From Atopsyche davidsoni (Eukaryota > Arthropoda > Insecta > Trichoptera > Hydrobiosidae): DNA of 64,000 nucleotides. Shown here one piece after another: positions 32,601 to 45,770 of the stretch (position 1 is its first letter; the number at the start of each line of letters is the position of its first letter). Where the stretch lies: positions 13,750,001 through 13,814,000 of the forward strand of contig JAILWY010000013.1 in the NCBI GenBank assembly GCA_022113835.1, given 5' to 3'. Below the pieces are notes generated by a model. The model ran no database searches. It saw only the letters and a list, made by a program, of their open reading frames with translations, and had not been told where the DNA came from. Position numbers and translations under genes: made by a program.

Positions 32601-35600
32601 AAAGAGTTAAACATTTTTTCGCTTGCAAATTTAAAAAATATAAATAACAATAAAAAGTTTTTTTTAAATTTAATATGCGGTAAATATTTATACTCTAAAA
32701 TACCACACTTCCTTGTAAGATAAGAAGATTGGATCAAAAAATGATAAGTAAGAAGTTAAAACGATAAAATGTTTTTATAAATTGACAAAATATGTTTTTG
32801 AACATTAGATAATCACAAATGATAGTCTTTGAATTTATTTCGGTGTTTATAGAGATTTTAATTTTCTTTGAATATGAAAACAATTCGGTATATTCAGTGC
32901 ATACCCGCATAAATTTATTATAAAAAAAACCTGATAAAGGTCACTTTTAGTATGAATAAAAAATATAATATTACGTAGCTTTTCGTTTCTTATTTTAATA
33001 AGCCGTAAGTATTGTTTCTTTTGTGTTATTAAATTTTAGTAAGTTTTATATATGAGTATGTTATATCCTTCACAAAGCTTTAAACAAATTTTTCAAATTG
33101 TTAAAATCTCGTTTTTTGTTAAAATCTTAGTAAACTAACATTGGTACTATTTAAAATATTTTTACTTATTTTTTTAAATCTCATTAATAGAAAAGTCGTA
33201 TTTTACAGTATTGTTAAAAATAAAATTTATCTTAATGAAATCAAAAAATTTAATTTTCTGTTGCGTTCAGAGAATTTCTCATAACCCAATCGTTTTCATT
33301 TTAATTACAATTTTATGACATTGAAAGACCCGTAATGACTTTTAATGACACATTTCTGGAGTCTTTCCTTTAATTACTAACGACTCATAATTCAGTTAAG
33401 GTTCTATTAAGAATTTTATCAATAACATTACCCTCTCTAGATTGTCTTCCTCCCCCACAAACAAACATGGGGTTGCGTCGTATCTCCCATCAAGCGCGAA
33501 TTACGTATTCCAAATAACATGCGACCCCATTTCATAGGCAATAACTTAATTATAATATCATCGTATCCACCATGGAAGCTATTATCTCTCATTTTAGAAT
33601 TTAGATTGTAGTGCATCTTAAATGTCCTTTCGATTTCGAAATACTTTGAATAGCTTTGAGTTAATCATACAGCTGTTAATTGTATCGATATAAGAATTCA
33701 ACTTAAAGAATGTTTTAAAAAATATGTTTATCGATACCAAGGCAGTATCATCTATACAAAAAAATGATTTTAAATATGAACTTTTGTTTTTAAATTAACA
33801 TAATACAATTAATAAGCTCCTATTAATTTATAAGTAAATAATAAAAATCTGGTTTTTTTTTTAATTTTAAATTGATTTCTTAAAAACTGAGTAAATGTGC
33901 ATTTTTCTCGAAATGTACAGCCGTCTCATTCAAAAACGATGCATAAATATAAGCATTTGTATGAAAGTTGAACACGTATGTTTTTAATGGGCTTATACTT
34001 TATTTTAATTTAGGACTTAAGTTTTCCTCTTTATCAAATGGAAGTTTAAAGTAATTTAGAATTCATATATTACGTGAAAAGGATGTGAAGTGCTTTGTTA
34101 AATGTCTACCTAATAATTGCATGCATTAAATTTAGATTTTATCTGCATTTAATGGGAAATGCTTTTTGAACAATAATCAGACACTGAACTTAATCTTAAT
34201 ACGTGAGGATTAAATGAAACCGTTCTTACTTTTCAGTATCATGCCTGTTTAATCTTTGTTGGTAGTTTGAAGAATAATACCCTAAAATAATAAAAATTCG
34301 ACTATTTGTTACTTTTTCAATGTTTTGGAGAAAAATTTAGATAAACTACAATATATAAACAATATCGACTGAGGTAAGAAAATTTTTTATTAGTGACTAA
34401 ATATAACTGAAAATATGTAATGGAGAAAGTAATAAAAACTGGTACAAAATAAAAAAATATTTTTACCTGATTTTTACAGCAATACATATTGTACTGACCA
34501 CTGGAAAGAGTTGGGTTTTAATTTTAGGCCTCATGGGTTTGCTGATCGTTATATGAGTCGTTGAACTGTAAAACCTCTCCGGATATATTTTTATAAAAAC
34601 ATTTAGGTCCATAGGTTATCTTTTTTGATAAAACAATTCTATAAAATTCTTTGAAACAAGAACAAAATTTACAAATAATAATTGAAACACATTTATGCAA
34701 CTTTCCAAAAAATATCTGAAGCGGGTTTTACAACTCGACGACTCATATATTTTGGACTAAAAAACTTGGATCGTAAACATCACCCGTTTAAATGTGGATT
34801 TATGTAATAATCAATAAAAATTTGTTATGTGATTCATTTGAACTGTGATCTATAATATATTTTACTATAGGACGTCGTAACACTAAAAAATAAAACTTAT
34901 ATTATATGTGTGACGATCAAAAGAGAGAATCTACCTACAGTAGCTGTATTCAAGGATTAATATATGATAATGGCTGTAGGAAGATGAGTGGTTCTATTCC
35001 AGTTTCTTCATTATCGTAACATATTATTTTGAATACCATGAAGCCATCACCCCCATGATATTACGTCGAATATTACATAAGTAAATAGGTTACTTCAAGT
35101 ATTGTGTATGGGGATGAGTTTCATATGAAGGAATCCACCCCTTCAACTATTACTTAGCGATTGTTCGAGATGAAGATTATAATCAAAATATGCTTTGAGC
35201 GTATAAATTTCGATCCACGTACCTGGAGTAACATTATAATAGCTAAACGAACTTGATAGTGGAAAATTTGGATGCGAAGATGCTATCAAGTGTATCGTTA
35301 ATGTATTTCTATCTTACACTTGAATCTAAATTAAATTATTTGAATCTAATTTTACACGCTTGCATCATATTTGACGTGCATAAATACATTATGTAGAAGT
35401 AATACTCAACCGTGTGTTCTTGTGCAAATATACAAATGATTTATTATTAAAATTGATTTTTTTTTCAATAATTTATGAAAATATCCCTATTCCTAAAGAT
35501 AGCCTTTGTACCGGTACCGGAAAGTTGAAACTTTAAAAAAAAACCACACTTATTTATATACTTACTACAACTACTAAAGAACGTATAATATAGTTTATTT

Positions 35601-35880
35601 TTCTTTCTTAAATGGCTTTAAAATTAAGTCTAAGTTAGACAACTTTTTTATAATTTAGTTTCAGGTTAAGAAATGTGTAATAAAATACTGCCGATTTAAA
35701 AAAAAAAACGAACTCAATTCTCACTTAAAAACCCTTAAAAAACAAAGCAGATAAAAAATTACTTATTTGATCAAAATTATCCATATTTATTGTTCAAACA
35801 GAAATCTTAACCAAAATCAAAAGCTGTGTAGATAACAAATGAAAAAATATAAGTGTACCAATCAAACCTAAAAAATATAT
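32600..35880. other. Long A+T-rich desert
   Basis: No frame of 60 codons. Minor points only: a GC-richer patch near 33425-33560, inverted ACTTGATAG / CTATCAAGT arms (35251-35259, 35283-35291) with a 23-base loop, and GTACCGGTACCGG at about 35507. Confidence 0.5.
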
Positions 35881-35952
35881 TTTAATTAAATAGACAATGT
35901 ACGAGACATATAAGTCCACAGTCTTTGTTCCTAGTTCCTTTGTTCTTTACAG

Positions 35953-36142
35953 GAAGGCATGCTCGGGACAATTTAACTGCGCCAATGTCTTCTTTCGCCG
36001 GTTACTGGCGAGTGGTGGCTTAATTTATTACACCATTGATAATTTACAGTTTATAGAAATTTTCTATACATGGATAATATCACAGTTCATAGATAAGCCA
36101 GTTGCCGTCCGATATGGACAAAAAAATGTGATAAAGCATTGA
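35953..36142 (+). CDS. Candidate terminal exon
   Basis: A strong acceptor (a pyrimidine-rich tract ending CCTTTGTTCTTTACAG) opens a frame that begins one base into a codon, runs 62 codons (KACSGQFNCANVFFRRLLAS; later FIDKPVAVRYGQKNV) to a TGA, and is followed 10 bases later by two overlapping AATAAA signals (36152-36162). This is the normal order of a last exon. AATAAA is common in A+T-rich DNA and no domain is recognised, so the call is tentative. Confidence 0.28.
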
Positions 36143-36223
36143 ATCTTTTTAAATAAAATAAAATTATAAAAATTTGATAAATTTAATCTATACATATAAC
36201 TAATCAAAGTTTTTACGGCCAAA

Positions 36224-36400
36224 ATGGCGGACTTGAATAAAAAGTATCCAATACTTCAGCCTTGCAAGTTGGGTGCTGGTGTACTCGCCGTATACATTTC
36301 GTTCTCTTTATTCCCATATAAATCCGGCCCAAGTCCGCTGGCTGGAAATTTTCTGACACTACGAATAAAAAAACTTCCCCAAAGGCGAAGTTTGGAATAA
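36224..36400 (+). CDS. Candidate small protein of 58 residues, or first exon
   Basis: CAAAATGGCGGAC at the start is both a good translation-start context and a near-perfect YY1 site, a pairing known at many animal start codons. The 58-codon frame has a charged start (MADLNKKYP), a hydrophobic stretch at about residues 16-33 (LGAGVLAVYISFSLFPY) long enough for one membrane span, and a basic C-terminal part. A consensus donor AAAG|GTGAGT follows at 36456. It begins 81 bases after the terminal-exon candidate. Nothing in it matches a family I know. Confidence 0.3.
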   Translation: MADLNKKYPILQPCKLGAGVLAVYISFSLFPYKSGPSPLAGNFLTLRIKKLPQRRSLE

Positions 36401-36464
36401 AACTAGGCATATTTGGAATATCCTAGCCGAGTGAAGCTTGCTTATATATACTAAAGGTGAGTTA

Positions 36465-37005
36465 AAAAGTTTTTATCCAGTAGCGGAGACATACAAATGT
36501 TATAAAAATTTTTTGGATATAAAATAAAGTCTCAAAAAAGCGTAATTTAATCAGTGGAGTGCTTCTGAAACAATGCTTTACTTATCTTTTTATTATTTTT
36601 ATAAAAGTATAAAATTTTGTTTACTTCAAACTAATTGAATAAAGATAAGATACTCAGATTTTGGATTGGCATTGAATGCTATTGAATTATCTCGCAGTTT
36701 TTATTATTTAAATTTTATTATTATTTAAAACGGGAAATGTACTCATTAATTCACGTCGTACAGAATAAGTACACGCATATAAAGGAAACAATAATTAAAA
36801 TTATATAACGCTATGATTAAAAGGTATAAAACATAGCGTTGCTACATATCTGTAGAAATTACTTAAAAATGAATTGTATTTTAAAAACAATTTGTATCCA
36901 TGCACTATGATTTTTATGAAGTTTGTACGGTAACTTAATTTAAAAAATAAGGTTGGCTTGATAAGCTTCCCTGCATACTATTAACTGCATGACGTATAAT
37001 GCCAA
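36465..37005. other. A+T-rich gene-free stretch
   Basis: No feature. Confidence 0.4.
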
Positions 37006-37009
37006 AGTT

Positions 37010-37330
37010 TGTGTTTTAAAATTAAGTGTGCGTTCTATAGAACTTTTCAATACCACAGGGAGAAATATTAGTCGACGTTAGCAAAAGCAACATCACTTCG
37101 TTACGAGCTCCGAGAACTTAACGTAAATTTTGTTCGCCACTTAAAGTTTCCCGGCGTTCGAGCTTTTTTACATTCGACTTTACCGTAAATCAAGCGCAGC
37201 AAAATACGCTTTTTTCCGACGTGTTTTTCTATAGCGGAGCTTTTTCTTATATTGCGAAAGAAAATCTATCTCAGTGTTTATAACTAATTAGAAATCTCGG
37301 GCGGAAAGTCAGATGTTTTACTTGCAGAGT
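37010..37330. other. GC-richer island
   Basis: Mixed sequence with many CG dinucleotides (GTTTCCCGGCGTTCGAGC near 37147). No frame or named motif. Confidence 0.25.
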
Positions 37331-38310
37331 GAAAATTTCTACATTAAGTTTTCTGACAACAATCTTAGGGATGAGTTCGGTGTATCAACACAGGCTTAAA
37401 GTTATTTTACGTTTCTGGGAAACTGTTTGGAGTTCTACTAATTTTATTATGAAGACGTGTAGGCATTAATTAATTAAGGCGAATTAAGTTGAAGACATTA
37501 ATTAAAATCAGAGACCAGCTTAATTATATTCAAGTCGTACATAATTTACTGACATATATTTATTTAACAGTTGTATAAGGTTACTAAGAACTACTGAAAA
37601 AAAATAGTTACGATCATATCTGCTTTTAATTTTTTTAACTTATTGATTAAACAATTTTTGTTATATTGAATATATTTTTATTTTTCAACAAATATTATGA
37701 CCCGTAGCGAGACGAATACAAACATTAAGTACTTTAAGGGTGGTTTGGCTGTTTGCCCGGTATCTTGAACAAACGTCATTAAGAAAATGACTCTACCCAC
37801 CTCCCTCTCCTAGTCCTGCAAGTCTCGTGAGAGTTACGGAATAAGAGAGGAATCAACTGCAGTAGGAAAATATTACTATTCATATTATCATTAATTTTCA
37901 CTTTTATTAAGACACAAAAATATTTGATCATTGATTCTGCATTATTTATAAAAAAAATGTATATCAAGATCCCAAGTGTATTTGTTATAAAAATATTGAC
38001 ACCTCGTCCGGCGATAGTAAATTCTCAGTTTCGAATCACAATTAAGTAGTAAAACAAATTATAACTCAACACTTCATACAAAAATGTATACGCAACTTAT
38101 ATTTGTATCAATCATTGTTCAATATTTCCATTCATTGTTTTGAATGCTAAATTGCTCAATATTTATTAAATCTATCAGTGTATGGATGTGAATGCAGTAA
38201 AATAATATAATAAATCAAATTTTGAGTTATACAAGGTTTTTCAATACGATTTTTTTTAAATGCATTGTTTTGACGTCGATCAAATATAGGAAAAAATGTA
38301 AATTATTCAT
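37331..38310. other. A+T-rich gene-free stretch
   Basis: Only a small pyrimidine-rich GC patch at 37790-37850. No feature. Confidence 0.4.
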
Positions 38311-38313
38311 TAG

Positions 38314-38640
38314 TTGTCATCCCCATCACAGCTTCTCAGATCAGTATCAACCAACACCCTGGGGAAGCTGAATATTAAATACGCAGATATTACCCAGCGA
38401 CAGTGGCTTTATTTGCCCGGAACAGTTTCATTTGTATTCATTGAGGCACGTGACGTAATCAGATTGGCAATCTCACACTTGTCATATGCAAGGGTGGGGG
38501 CCGAAGAGCCTCCCGGGGTGTCAGTCAGACTCCTGGGCGTCCTGTCTCAGAAGCATCCCTTAATTGTTTCATCCCCGTCTCTGCTTCACGCTTGTCTGCC
38601 AAACTTTGTCTGAGATTCACAGCAAGTTTTGGCTCCAGTA
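38314..38640. other. Island with E-box/CRE-like composite and a 99-codon plus frame
   Basis: GGCACGTGACGTAATCAG at about 38445 joins a CACGTG E-box to TGACGTAA, a bZIP-type site. The plus strand is open for 99 codons (38314-38613; for example QRQWLYLPGTVSFVFIEARD) while the other two plus frames stop early. It lacks an ATG start and clear splice sites. Either an exon or a conserved noncoding block; undecided. Confidence 0.22.
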
Positions 38641-39150
38641 TAAATGTCTACTCGGAATATTCATCACCCTGCGAATTAAATGTCTCTTTTAAATAACTAA
38701 CTCAATAGTAGTTTAAAAATGCCAAATATGTATTAACAAAGGATAGAAGAAAATTCCAATAGTTTTCAGAATTTTTTTTTAATCGCTGATTTTTCTAACA
38801 ATTGATCAATCGTGTATATCCGACAGGAAATACCTCTTTTAAATTTATATGGATAAATAATAAAAATTATTTTATATTTTATTTACACTTTAATATATAT
38901 AATTTATATTTAGTTTAAACCTACCAAATACACAAAAATTAAAACGTTTTGTCCAAATAATTATATGTTACATTGTTTTCATGATCATTGTATTTCACTT
39001 TGCTCGTGGTACTGTTTGAATAGCTATAAGTTAAACTCATGTATATAAACAATTTTTAAAGTTATTTTTGGTTGTTTATTTTATTATTTATTATCAAATA
39101 AAGTTAGTTAAAAATCCAAATCTAAAATAAATAAATATAAAAAACCACGT
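38641..39150. other. A+T-rich gene-free stretch
   Basis: No feature. Confidence 0.4.
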
Positions 39151-39154
39151 TTGA

Positions 39155-39510
39155 ATTGGAGGGACCCTAGGCGTTCGCGCTACTTGGCGCTACTTGCGTA
39201 CTTCCCGCATCATCTCCACATATTACCATATTTTGGCCGCTGTTCATTTCAATATTAAATACTTTGCATATCTCCAAGGGACCGGCTGATTGCGTGCTCT
39301 TGATACCTCCCAATTTGAGTAAGCAAGAAAAATGCCCGGCCGTCCTCGCCCGCGTCGCATTCTTTACGCCCGGCTCCAAATTGCCATTGATTCCTATGGG
39401 ATATTATCTCTGCCAGACGGGCCGAGTTTATTCCTTGTACACAGACTGCATTTTCTCGTTATGAACATTCTAGAAAAAGTTTACGCGTTTTATATTACAG
39501 GAATAAAGAA
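39155..39510. promoter_or_regulatory. Large GC-rich island
   Basis: CTACTTGGCGCTACTTGCG repeats CTACTTG within a few bases. ACTTTGCATATC is a POU-like word at about 39260. CCCGGCCGTCCTCGCCCGCG is CpG-dense. Three overlapping frames are open, as expected of GC-rich DNA. Confidence 0.28.
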
Positions 39511-40073
39511 TTGAAGATACGGCGCGTTTCTAAGAAACTACAGACTGATTCCTATATACTTTAGAACATTTATGTATAAATATAAATATCAATATCAGCC
39601 AACATAACTATTAGATATTTATTTTTTTCTTGTAGTCGAAATACCGGACGCGTATCTGTTTAAATGTGAAAGTATTTTTAAAATGATCTACCATTAAACG
39701 TGCTATTATCGTAATTAAAAATTCAGATTCTTTACAATGAAAAGAGGGGTTAAACAATAGAGATTGGATTTAAAAATATTTCCACATTTAAATTGCAACC
39801 CTTTTTGTGACAGGGTAAAATTAAACATTAGATCTCTTGAATGTACTGTAAGTGGCACCGTTTATCACACTGTCCAGAAGTGTCCACTGCTAAGGGTTGT
39901 TTTCACCCCACCCTCCATAAATAAATTGACTGCAATTATCAAAATTAAATTTGGCCGGACCCTTCGCGACTTTTTCCATGAGATGCGTGTGTGGGGGAAG
40001 CAGTGCGAGCTGCTGACCGTGGGATGGAAATGGGACACGAATTCGATACTTATAGACTTGAATATAAAACCAC

Positions 40074-40075
<2 letters not shown>
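39511..40075. other. A+T-rich spacer then GC-richer island
   Basis: The 39830-40075 part is GC-richer (ATTTGGCCGGACCCTTCGCG). The long plus frame here runs on into the microsatellite, which inflates it; the pre-repeat part (about 100 codons) has no start, splice or domain evidence. Confidence 0.25.
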
Positions 40076-40135
<60 letters not shown>

Positions 40136-40140
40136 AATAT
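40076..40140. repeat. (TA)n microsatellite followed by short AC run
   Basis: About 26 TA units, then ACACACACA. Frames through it are Tyr-Ile artefacts on both strands. Confidence 0.95.
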
Positions 40141-40189
40141 ACATACTGCTCATCAAAATCACGAGTAGTTGAAATTCAAGTAGAAACAC

Positions 40190-40390
40190 CACAGTGGTAA
40201 TTTTTAATCCAGCGACCCTTTCCTACATTTGCAATGAGTCTATCTCGCATGCAGAGTAATGTGGCCATTTCAAACACAGAAATAATTACCTTCGTACGTA
40301 CTGAAAGCCGAGCTTATAATGCAAGTCTGAGCTTACTGAAGGGGCGAGCTCACAGCAGTGGAAGAATTACGTAAAAATACCATCAAATTC
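40190..40390. other. GC-richer island
   Basis: Mixed sequence (AAAGCCGAGCTTATAATGC; GGGGCGAGCTCACAGCAG). GAGCTTA and GAGCTCA recur. No gene evidence. Confidence 0.25.
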
Positions 40391-41935
40391 ATGCTTCGGT
40401 GATGTATTCGGATATGTTCAAAATGAAAATATTTTTACACATTCATAATAAATTTCTGGTATATCTAGTAAAAAAGACAACAAAACAGTTGTAGAAAAAA
40501 TTATCTGAATAAAAGCTTATAATTTACAGTGGTGATGGATATTATGTCACTGAGAACATTTTTTTCGAACAGCCTAGTATATTTTTTATAAACTTTTATA
40601 AATACTATCAAATTTCTTTTTTACAGTATTATCGTTTTACATTTTGCTAATTCTAGTAAATAAATAAAAAATTGAAACGCTGCAAATATTGGAAATTAAA
40701 CGCAAATTACGCATTATAAGTTATACATATATCTCTAAAAAGTATTTACTATTAATTTTCGTAGCACGATGTATGAAATTTTAAAAAATAATATCAAAAA
40801 TTTTAACTTTTGATTTTTTGATTATAAAAAATATACAGCGGAAAGAATAAAATACAATATTCTTTTTCTCTCTAAGTAAATACGCCAGTGAGCATTTCAT
40901 GATAATTTTATGAGAAATATGTTTACAACTTCGTATTCTGGGACTCCCTACAGTCTTTCCGGTTCCTCTGCATGCTGGAATAAATAATAAAATAAATATA
41001 TTATTCTGTTATGTATTAATTTTTCATGAAAGTCGGTCAGGCGTGAGGTGAGAGGGTTGTTACCCCCAACCCCTCACTCACATCCCACCGTTCTCATGAT
41101 CAATGGTTATGGCATATAAATTAAGAAATTCCACAGAACTCCTACATTTAAAACAAGGAAATCTCTAAATATGAAAGCTGGCGTTCTAGGAAAGAATAGA
41201 TAAAATATTACAACAGGGGAGATAAAATTATCGCGTTTATAGCGAAAACAAGTTTCAAATAGGAATTGAAATCGTTTTCACGGAGATTTAATATTTTAAA
41301 TTATAAAAAAATACTTTTTTACTTAGATACATGGTAGTACTCATAAACGCTAATGGTGAATGTTTAAGTTCCGGGCTTGTATTATTGTTTATATTTAATT
41401 ATAGTCAGATAAAACAATCAAAATCCACAAACCACAGTTCTTTACTATAATATATTTTATTAAAGTAACATGTTGACACTCAAAGTCAGGACTTTAACTT
41501 TAATTAATCATTAAATCGTTGTATCAACATATTTTTTTTTATATACAAAGTTTATTTTATATATTTTAAAATAATTGAAGAGATCTCATTAAATTATCAG
41601 AAAAAATAATCTTGTTGAATATGCCACTAATTATTTTATTAAAAAGTATTGATATTGGAAATATTTATTATAGGAACTCAGTTATAAATACATAAGTAAA
41701 ACCAAATAGTACACGAGAAATTTAAAATTCTCATTGACAATGCATCCAATAGATAAAAAACCTAACACTATCTCAGTAAGAAATATCAGTGGCTGAAAAT
41801 TATTTTGAAAGTTAAACTAAAAAGCTTTATACAACTTATATACTTGAGTTGAATATAATCCTTTGATTCGAGAAATAATAACTCTATAGAAAATCCAAGA
41901 GGAATATAATTTCATTTTATTCCTTTTGTGTATAG
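40391..41935. other. A+T-rich stretch with one patch
   Basis: A pyrimidine/purine-skewed patch at 41036-41100 (GTTACCCCCAACCCCTCAC after GGTGAGAGGG) forms an imperfect hairpin. Otherwise no feature. Confidence 0.4.
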
Positions 41936-41939
41936 TCGC

Positions 41940-42330
41940 ATCTAAAATATTTACAACCCCTAGTTAACACGTATTCTGGTCGTAGTAGAAAATTATCGGT
42001 AGCAGAATGCCACGGTAGGGGGAGGGTATTACCGGAAGCGCGCTACCCGCCATATTTTTGCTCATAACCGTTTAATTACAACATCCGGTCTTTATGGAAT
42101 AACTTCCATCGAATGGAACGAGTTCATTAAAGAGGAGATTAAAATTTTGGAGATGAAATGACGTCACGACTGGGTTGAGATTGCTTTTCGCGGGGCGCTT
42201 TTTTGTCTCCCAATGAAGATTCCTAGATTGATTAAAAACTTAGTCGCTTGAATTGAATTCCTTTAAGATTTATTACGCTTAATTTGCTTTCAATGGCATT
42301 GGATTGTTTTTTAAAAGGGTTGAAAATCGG
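41940..42330. promoter_or_regulatory. Island with ETS, YY1-like and CRE sites
   Basis: ATTACCGGAAGCG (ETS-type), CCGCCAT (42047-42053, minus ATGGCGG) and TGACGTCA (42159-42166) lie within 140 bases. The combination of ETS, YY1 and CREB/ATF sites is typical of TATA-less animal promoters, but I find no initiating exon beside it. Confidence 0.35.
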
Positions 42331-42780
42331 ATTTTTTTAAATGAGTATTATAATACATATATATAGCGCCATTTGAAATTATATTTTTAATCCGTTTTAC
42401 CAAAATTTTATTCCATATTTTGGCATTTATACATTTTTCATAGGTAGATTAATAAAGATGCATGGGAGAAAATTCGTCCTCTGGGTAAAATTTTTTGTAA
42501 TTATAAATATTTTTTTTAATATTAAGCAAAAATAGGCCTGTTATAAATTTTATATGACTATTCAATTATTTGCTCTGTTGCCAAGTTGCGGCAGTAATCA
42601 AAAGAACTCAAGCAAAGCCATAAAGTGTGAGTACTAGTCCAATGTATGTCAGGAAAAACATTGAGGACTTTTTTCATCGTTTCACATGTGAGTTAACCTA
42701 AAAACATACTTTTTCTATTTTATTCGCATGGAAGTAACATGTCTGGGTAATATTCAACTACTATTTTGACTAGACTGTTT
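42331..42780. other. A+T-rich gene-free stretch
   Basis: No feature. Confidence 0.4.
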
Positions 42781-42960
42781 CCGTAGTTAGAGCAATATAG
42801 TTCTCCGTGGCTGGCGGCACCGGAAGTTCACATGGGTATACTACGATTCGTAACATCCCTACGGTGATAGAACTTCCAGATCTATTGTCGGCTTGATTTG
42901 TGGAGCTACTTATCAGTCTAACGTATAAACAGCGGGAATGTCATGGCTTTATGTGCTGTT
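42781..42960. other. GC-richer island with inverted GGAAGTTC arms
   Basis: GGAAGTTC (42822-42829) and GAACTTCC (42870-42877) are inverted around a 40-base loop. They are also two ETS-like sites in opposite orientation. Confidence 0.25.
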
Positions 42961-44015
42961 TGCTTTCATTTTTATATATGTAACCTCAAGATAAGTCTTT
43001 ACCAACGGTTTTCAGGTACATTAAGATTAAATGACTTTTTCAAATATATTGAATGACATTTAGAAATTTTTGGGCTTTTCTCATGAAAAAATATTTCATT
43101 CAAATCAAAATATCTATTGCATGAAATTTAAACTGAGTTTGCATATCAACCTTGAACTTTCATTCAAATAAAATTTTAATTCGTTAAAATGTTTTTTTTT
43201 TGTTCATTAACATCATAAGAATTATATCAACTGTTGCATGAAGATATTTTATTTAAAGCTATATTTTTACAATAATATTGAAAACGTTTAACGTTTCTGG
43301 AATGTCTTATTTTCTTTTATGATTGATACTCATTATTAAGACTATGGTCTTGAATAAATTCAATAACATTTTTTTATTAAAGTTTGATGTGACTTTTTAA
43401 TTTTTGTTTTGTTCCTATGCTAGATAATTTTCCTAGTGTCAATACTCATAAAACATAAAAATAAATGGTATTTTTTGGGAGGACTTTAATCACTAAGCAA
43501 AACGTCGACATGTTTTATTAAAACATAAGTACGAGGCGGGCACAGTGTTTTCATTACGAAGCATTTTCAAGCAAAGGGTCTGCGGAAGCTCTCCCCGACC
43601 GTGCTGAAAGAAGTCCTTCACTTACTTTTCACTCGCATTTCTAAAGCTTGTATATCACGATTACATGTGTGTAATATATTATGTATGTTTCAAGATTTTA
43701 ATATATACATATAAAAAATTAAGAATTTATTATATATATATATCTTAATTTTTCATTGAAAAATTAATTTTATGCTCCCAGAGTAAAGCCGATAGATGCA
43801 TACAAAATGAAATCGCTACATCATTAGTAAACCTGTTCTTTTGAAATTAAATTCAATAAGCTTTGAATAACTCCGTATAAAAAAATAATCATATTTTCAA
43901 TGAGAACATACTTAATTTAAATTGGTTGGGTTGAATTTTTTTCAATTTAATGATATCTTTTGGGGTATTAAAATCTTAATAAAAAAATTATATCGATAAT
44001 TGTGTAACACTTCTT
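42961..44015. other. A+T-rich stretch
   Basis: A GC-richer patch at 43525-43600, and an 11-bp hairpin around a TA repeat (AAAAATTAAGA at 43714, TCTTAATTTTT at 43743). No gene. Confidence 0.4.
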
Positions 44016-44020
44016 TACAG

Positions 44021-44202
44021 TGAAAGAGAATCGCAACTTGCGGCTAGAGCTGTCCATTCCTGATGGGGTTGTGAATGAACACAAATGTTTTCAAAGCCAA
44101 GTACCTACTTACCTACCCAGCCTTCATAAAAGAAATATTGTGGGCTTCCCTTTGGGTGTTATAACATCCCTTGGGGTAGATATGAATGAAATCGTGTATT
44201 GA
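44021..44202 (+). CDS. Candidate terminal exon
   Basis: After an acceptor-like GTGTAACACTTCTTTACAG the plus frame is open for 60 codons (KENRNLRLELSIPDGVVNEH; later KRNIVGFPLGVITSLGVDMN) to TGA. The acceptor has a branch-like GTAAC and a fair pyrimidine tract. No polyadenylation signal lies close by and no family is recognised. Confidence 0.2.
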
Positions 44203-45535
44203 ATGCAGTCCTGAATAGATTCTAAATAATGTCCATGAGGTTTGTTTCAACCCCAATATTAACAGTTTTGATAAACTTTTTCATAAAGTATTTTAGTATA
44301 AAAATAATGGACCAACATATTTTTTTAATAATTGATAATTATTCGCGTCAAAAAAAAAATGCTAACTACACTTAAAATATTATTTTACTAAAAATAATTC
44401 AAAAAATTTAAGGAATTTTGTAAACAGGTAATTGCATTATACAAAATCAAAATTATGTGTTTCTTTCAGCAGGCTCTGAGCCATTATAACTGTAAATAAT
44501 AAATTTAACGATCGCTATTAATATTTATACACAACAATACATTATATCTGTTCTTCCCCGAGAGCACAGCTCCCCCGTGACGCATACAAAGTAATCATAA
44601 TTTGTGATACACTTTCAACTGTGGAGTCGCCTCCTAAATCATCGATATAGTTGCACGTCGCACTAACCATCTACCCCTACAATAAATTTAATTCTGAATT
44701 TAATAAATCAGAGGAAACTTTGCTTGTATCCATCCGGGCGTTAATCGCAGGAGGTACCGACTACCCATAATCATAATTGTAATTTAATTCCACACTATAT
44801 TTTGCAGCTTATATTCAAATAACACAAGTAAAACAAGAATATTAAAAAATATATTTAATAACCCTTGCAATATAAATAATTTGAATACAAATGTTTTGTT
44901 TTAAAAATAGTAGTTTTATAACAAGTGTTTATTGTATATACAATAACATAAACACACAAATATATTAATCAAACTCCATTAACAAGAAAAACTCCATTAA
45001 GAATGCATGATTTTACGCGTGTATTGTAATTATTATATAGATAATAACATAAAATTTATTTATTTATAATTTAACAACACACCAGTTAAACTTATATTTG
45101 AGTATTTTTCCCACTTTTTCATTTATTGACACTAATTGCGCCAACAAGCTATTTTCTTAATTTACCAATATTCTAGTATAAATAATAAAACTTTTTTTGA
45201 AATATAGTAACGAAGTATTGATGGCAATATTTTGTATTGCATTGCAGCACATATCTAAAACGTGAATAAAAAATCATTAAACGCGCAAATAATGAATAAT
45301 ATAAGTGCTTTTTATTAATTCTGCATGGCGGAGCGTAATTTTAATTAATATTTATACTAAAAATATTTTCATTCCCGAAATTTTAACCTCATTTATTATT
45401 CCACCTTTGGCAAATTACAAATTCAAATCTAAAATAAGATTACATTCATTTCATATTACCAGAGTTATTTTATTCGAAACGAAAGCCTCGCCTCCACTCA
45501 CGTGAAATAAAATTCTAACAATTCTCGTTAACCCT
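44203..45535. other. A+T-rich stretch with a weak island
   Basis: About 44525-44780 is GC-richer (CTTCCCCGAGAGCACAGC; CATCCGGGCGTTAATCGC). ATGGCGG occurs at 45325-45331. No gene supported. Confidence 0.35.
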
Positions 45536-45770
45536 TATATTTAAAAACAAAACATTGCTGGGGTGGATTAACCTTTGACCCTAAATATTTCCTCGTTCTC
45601 GTATCTAATCATTAGAAGAGGCACTAGGGGTGTTGTTAGAGACATTGGTGAGGAGGACCGGAGATGATTGTTCCATCAAAACTGGTTATCATAAAGGCTT
45701 GCCTACCAGATATTGCCCCGAGGCTATAGATGTATGTCTATTGAAGACCCATTCTCCCCTGAAAGATGTA
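45536..45770. other. GC-richer island
   Basis: TTAGAAGAGGCACTAGGGG near 45612 resembles the GAGAAGAGGCACT core of repeat R3, but the surroundings differ. No gene. Confidence 0.2.

Noticed and set aside
39764..40168. 134-codon plus frame, one of the two longest in the window
   Set aside because: The last third is the TA microsatellite; the start is a TTG and nothing supports splicing or a domain.
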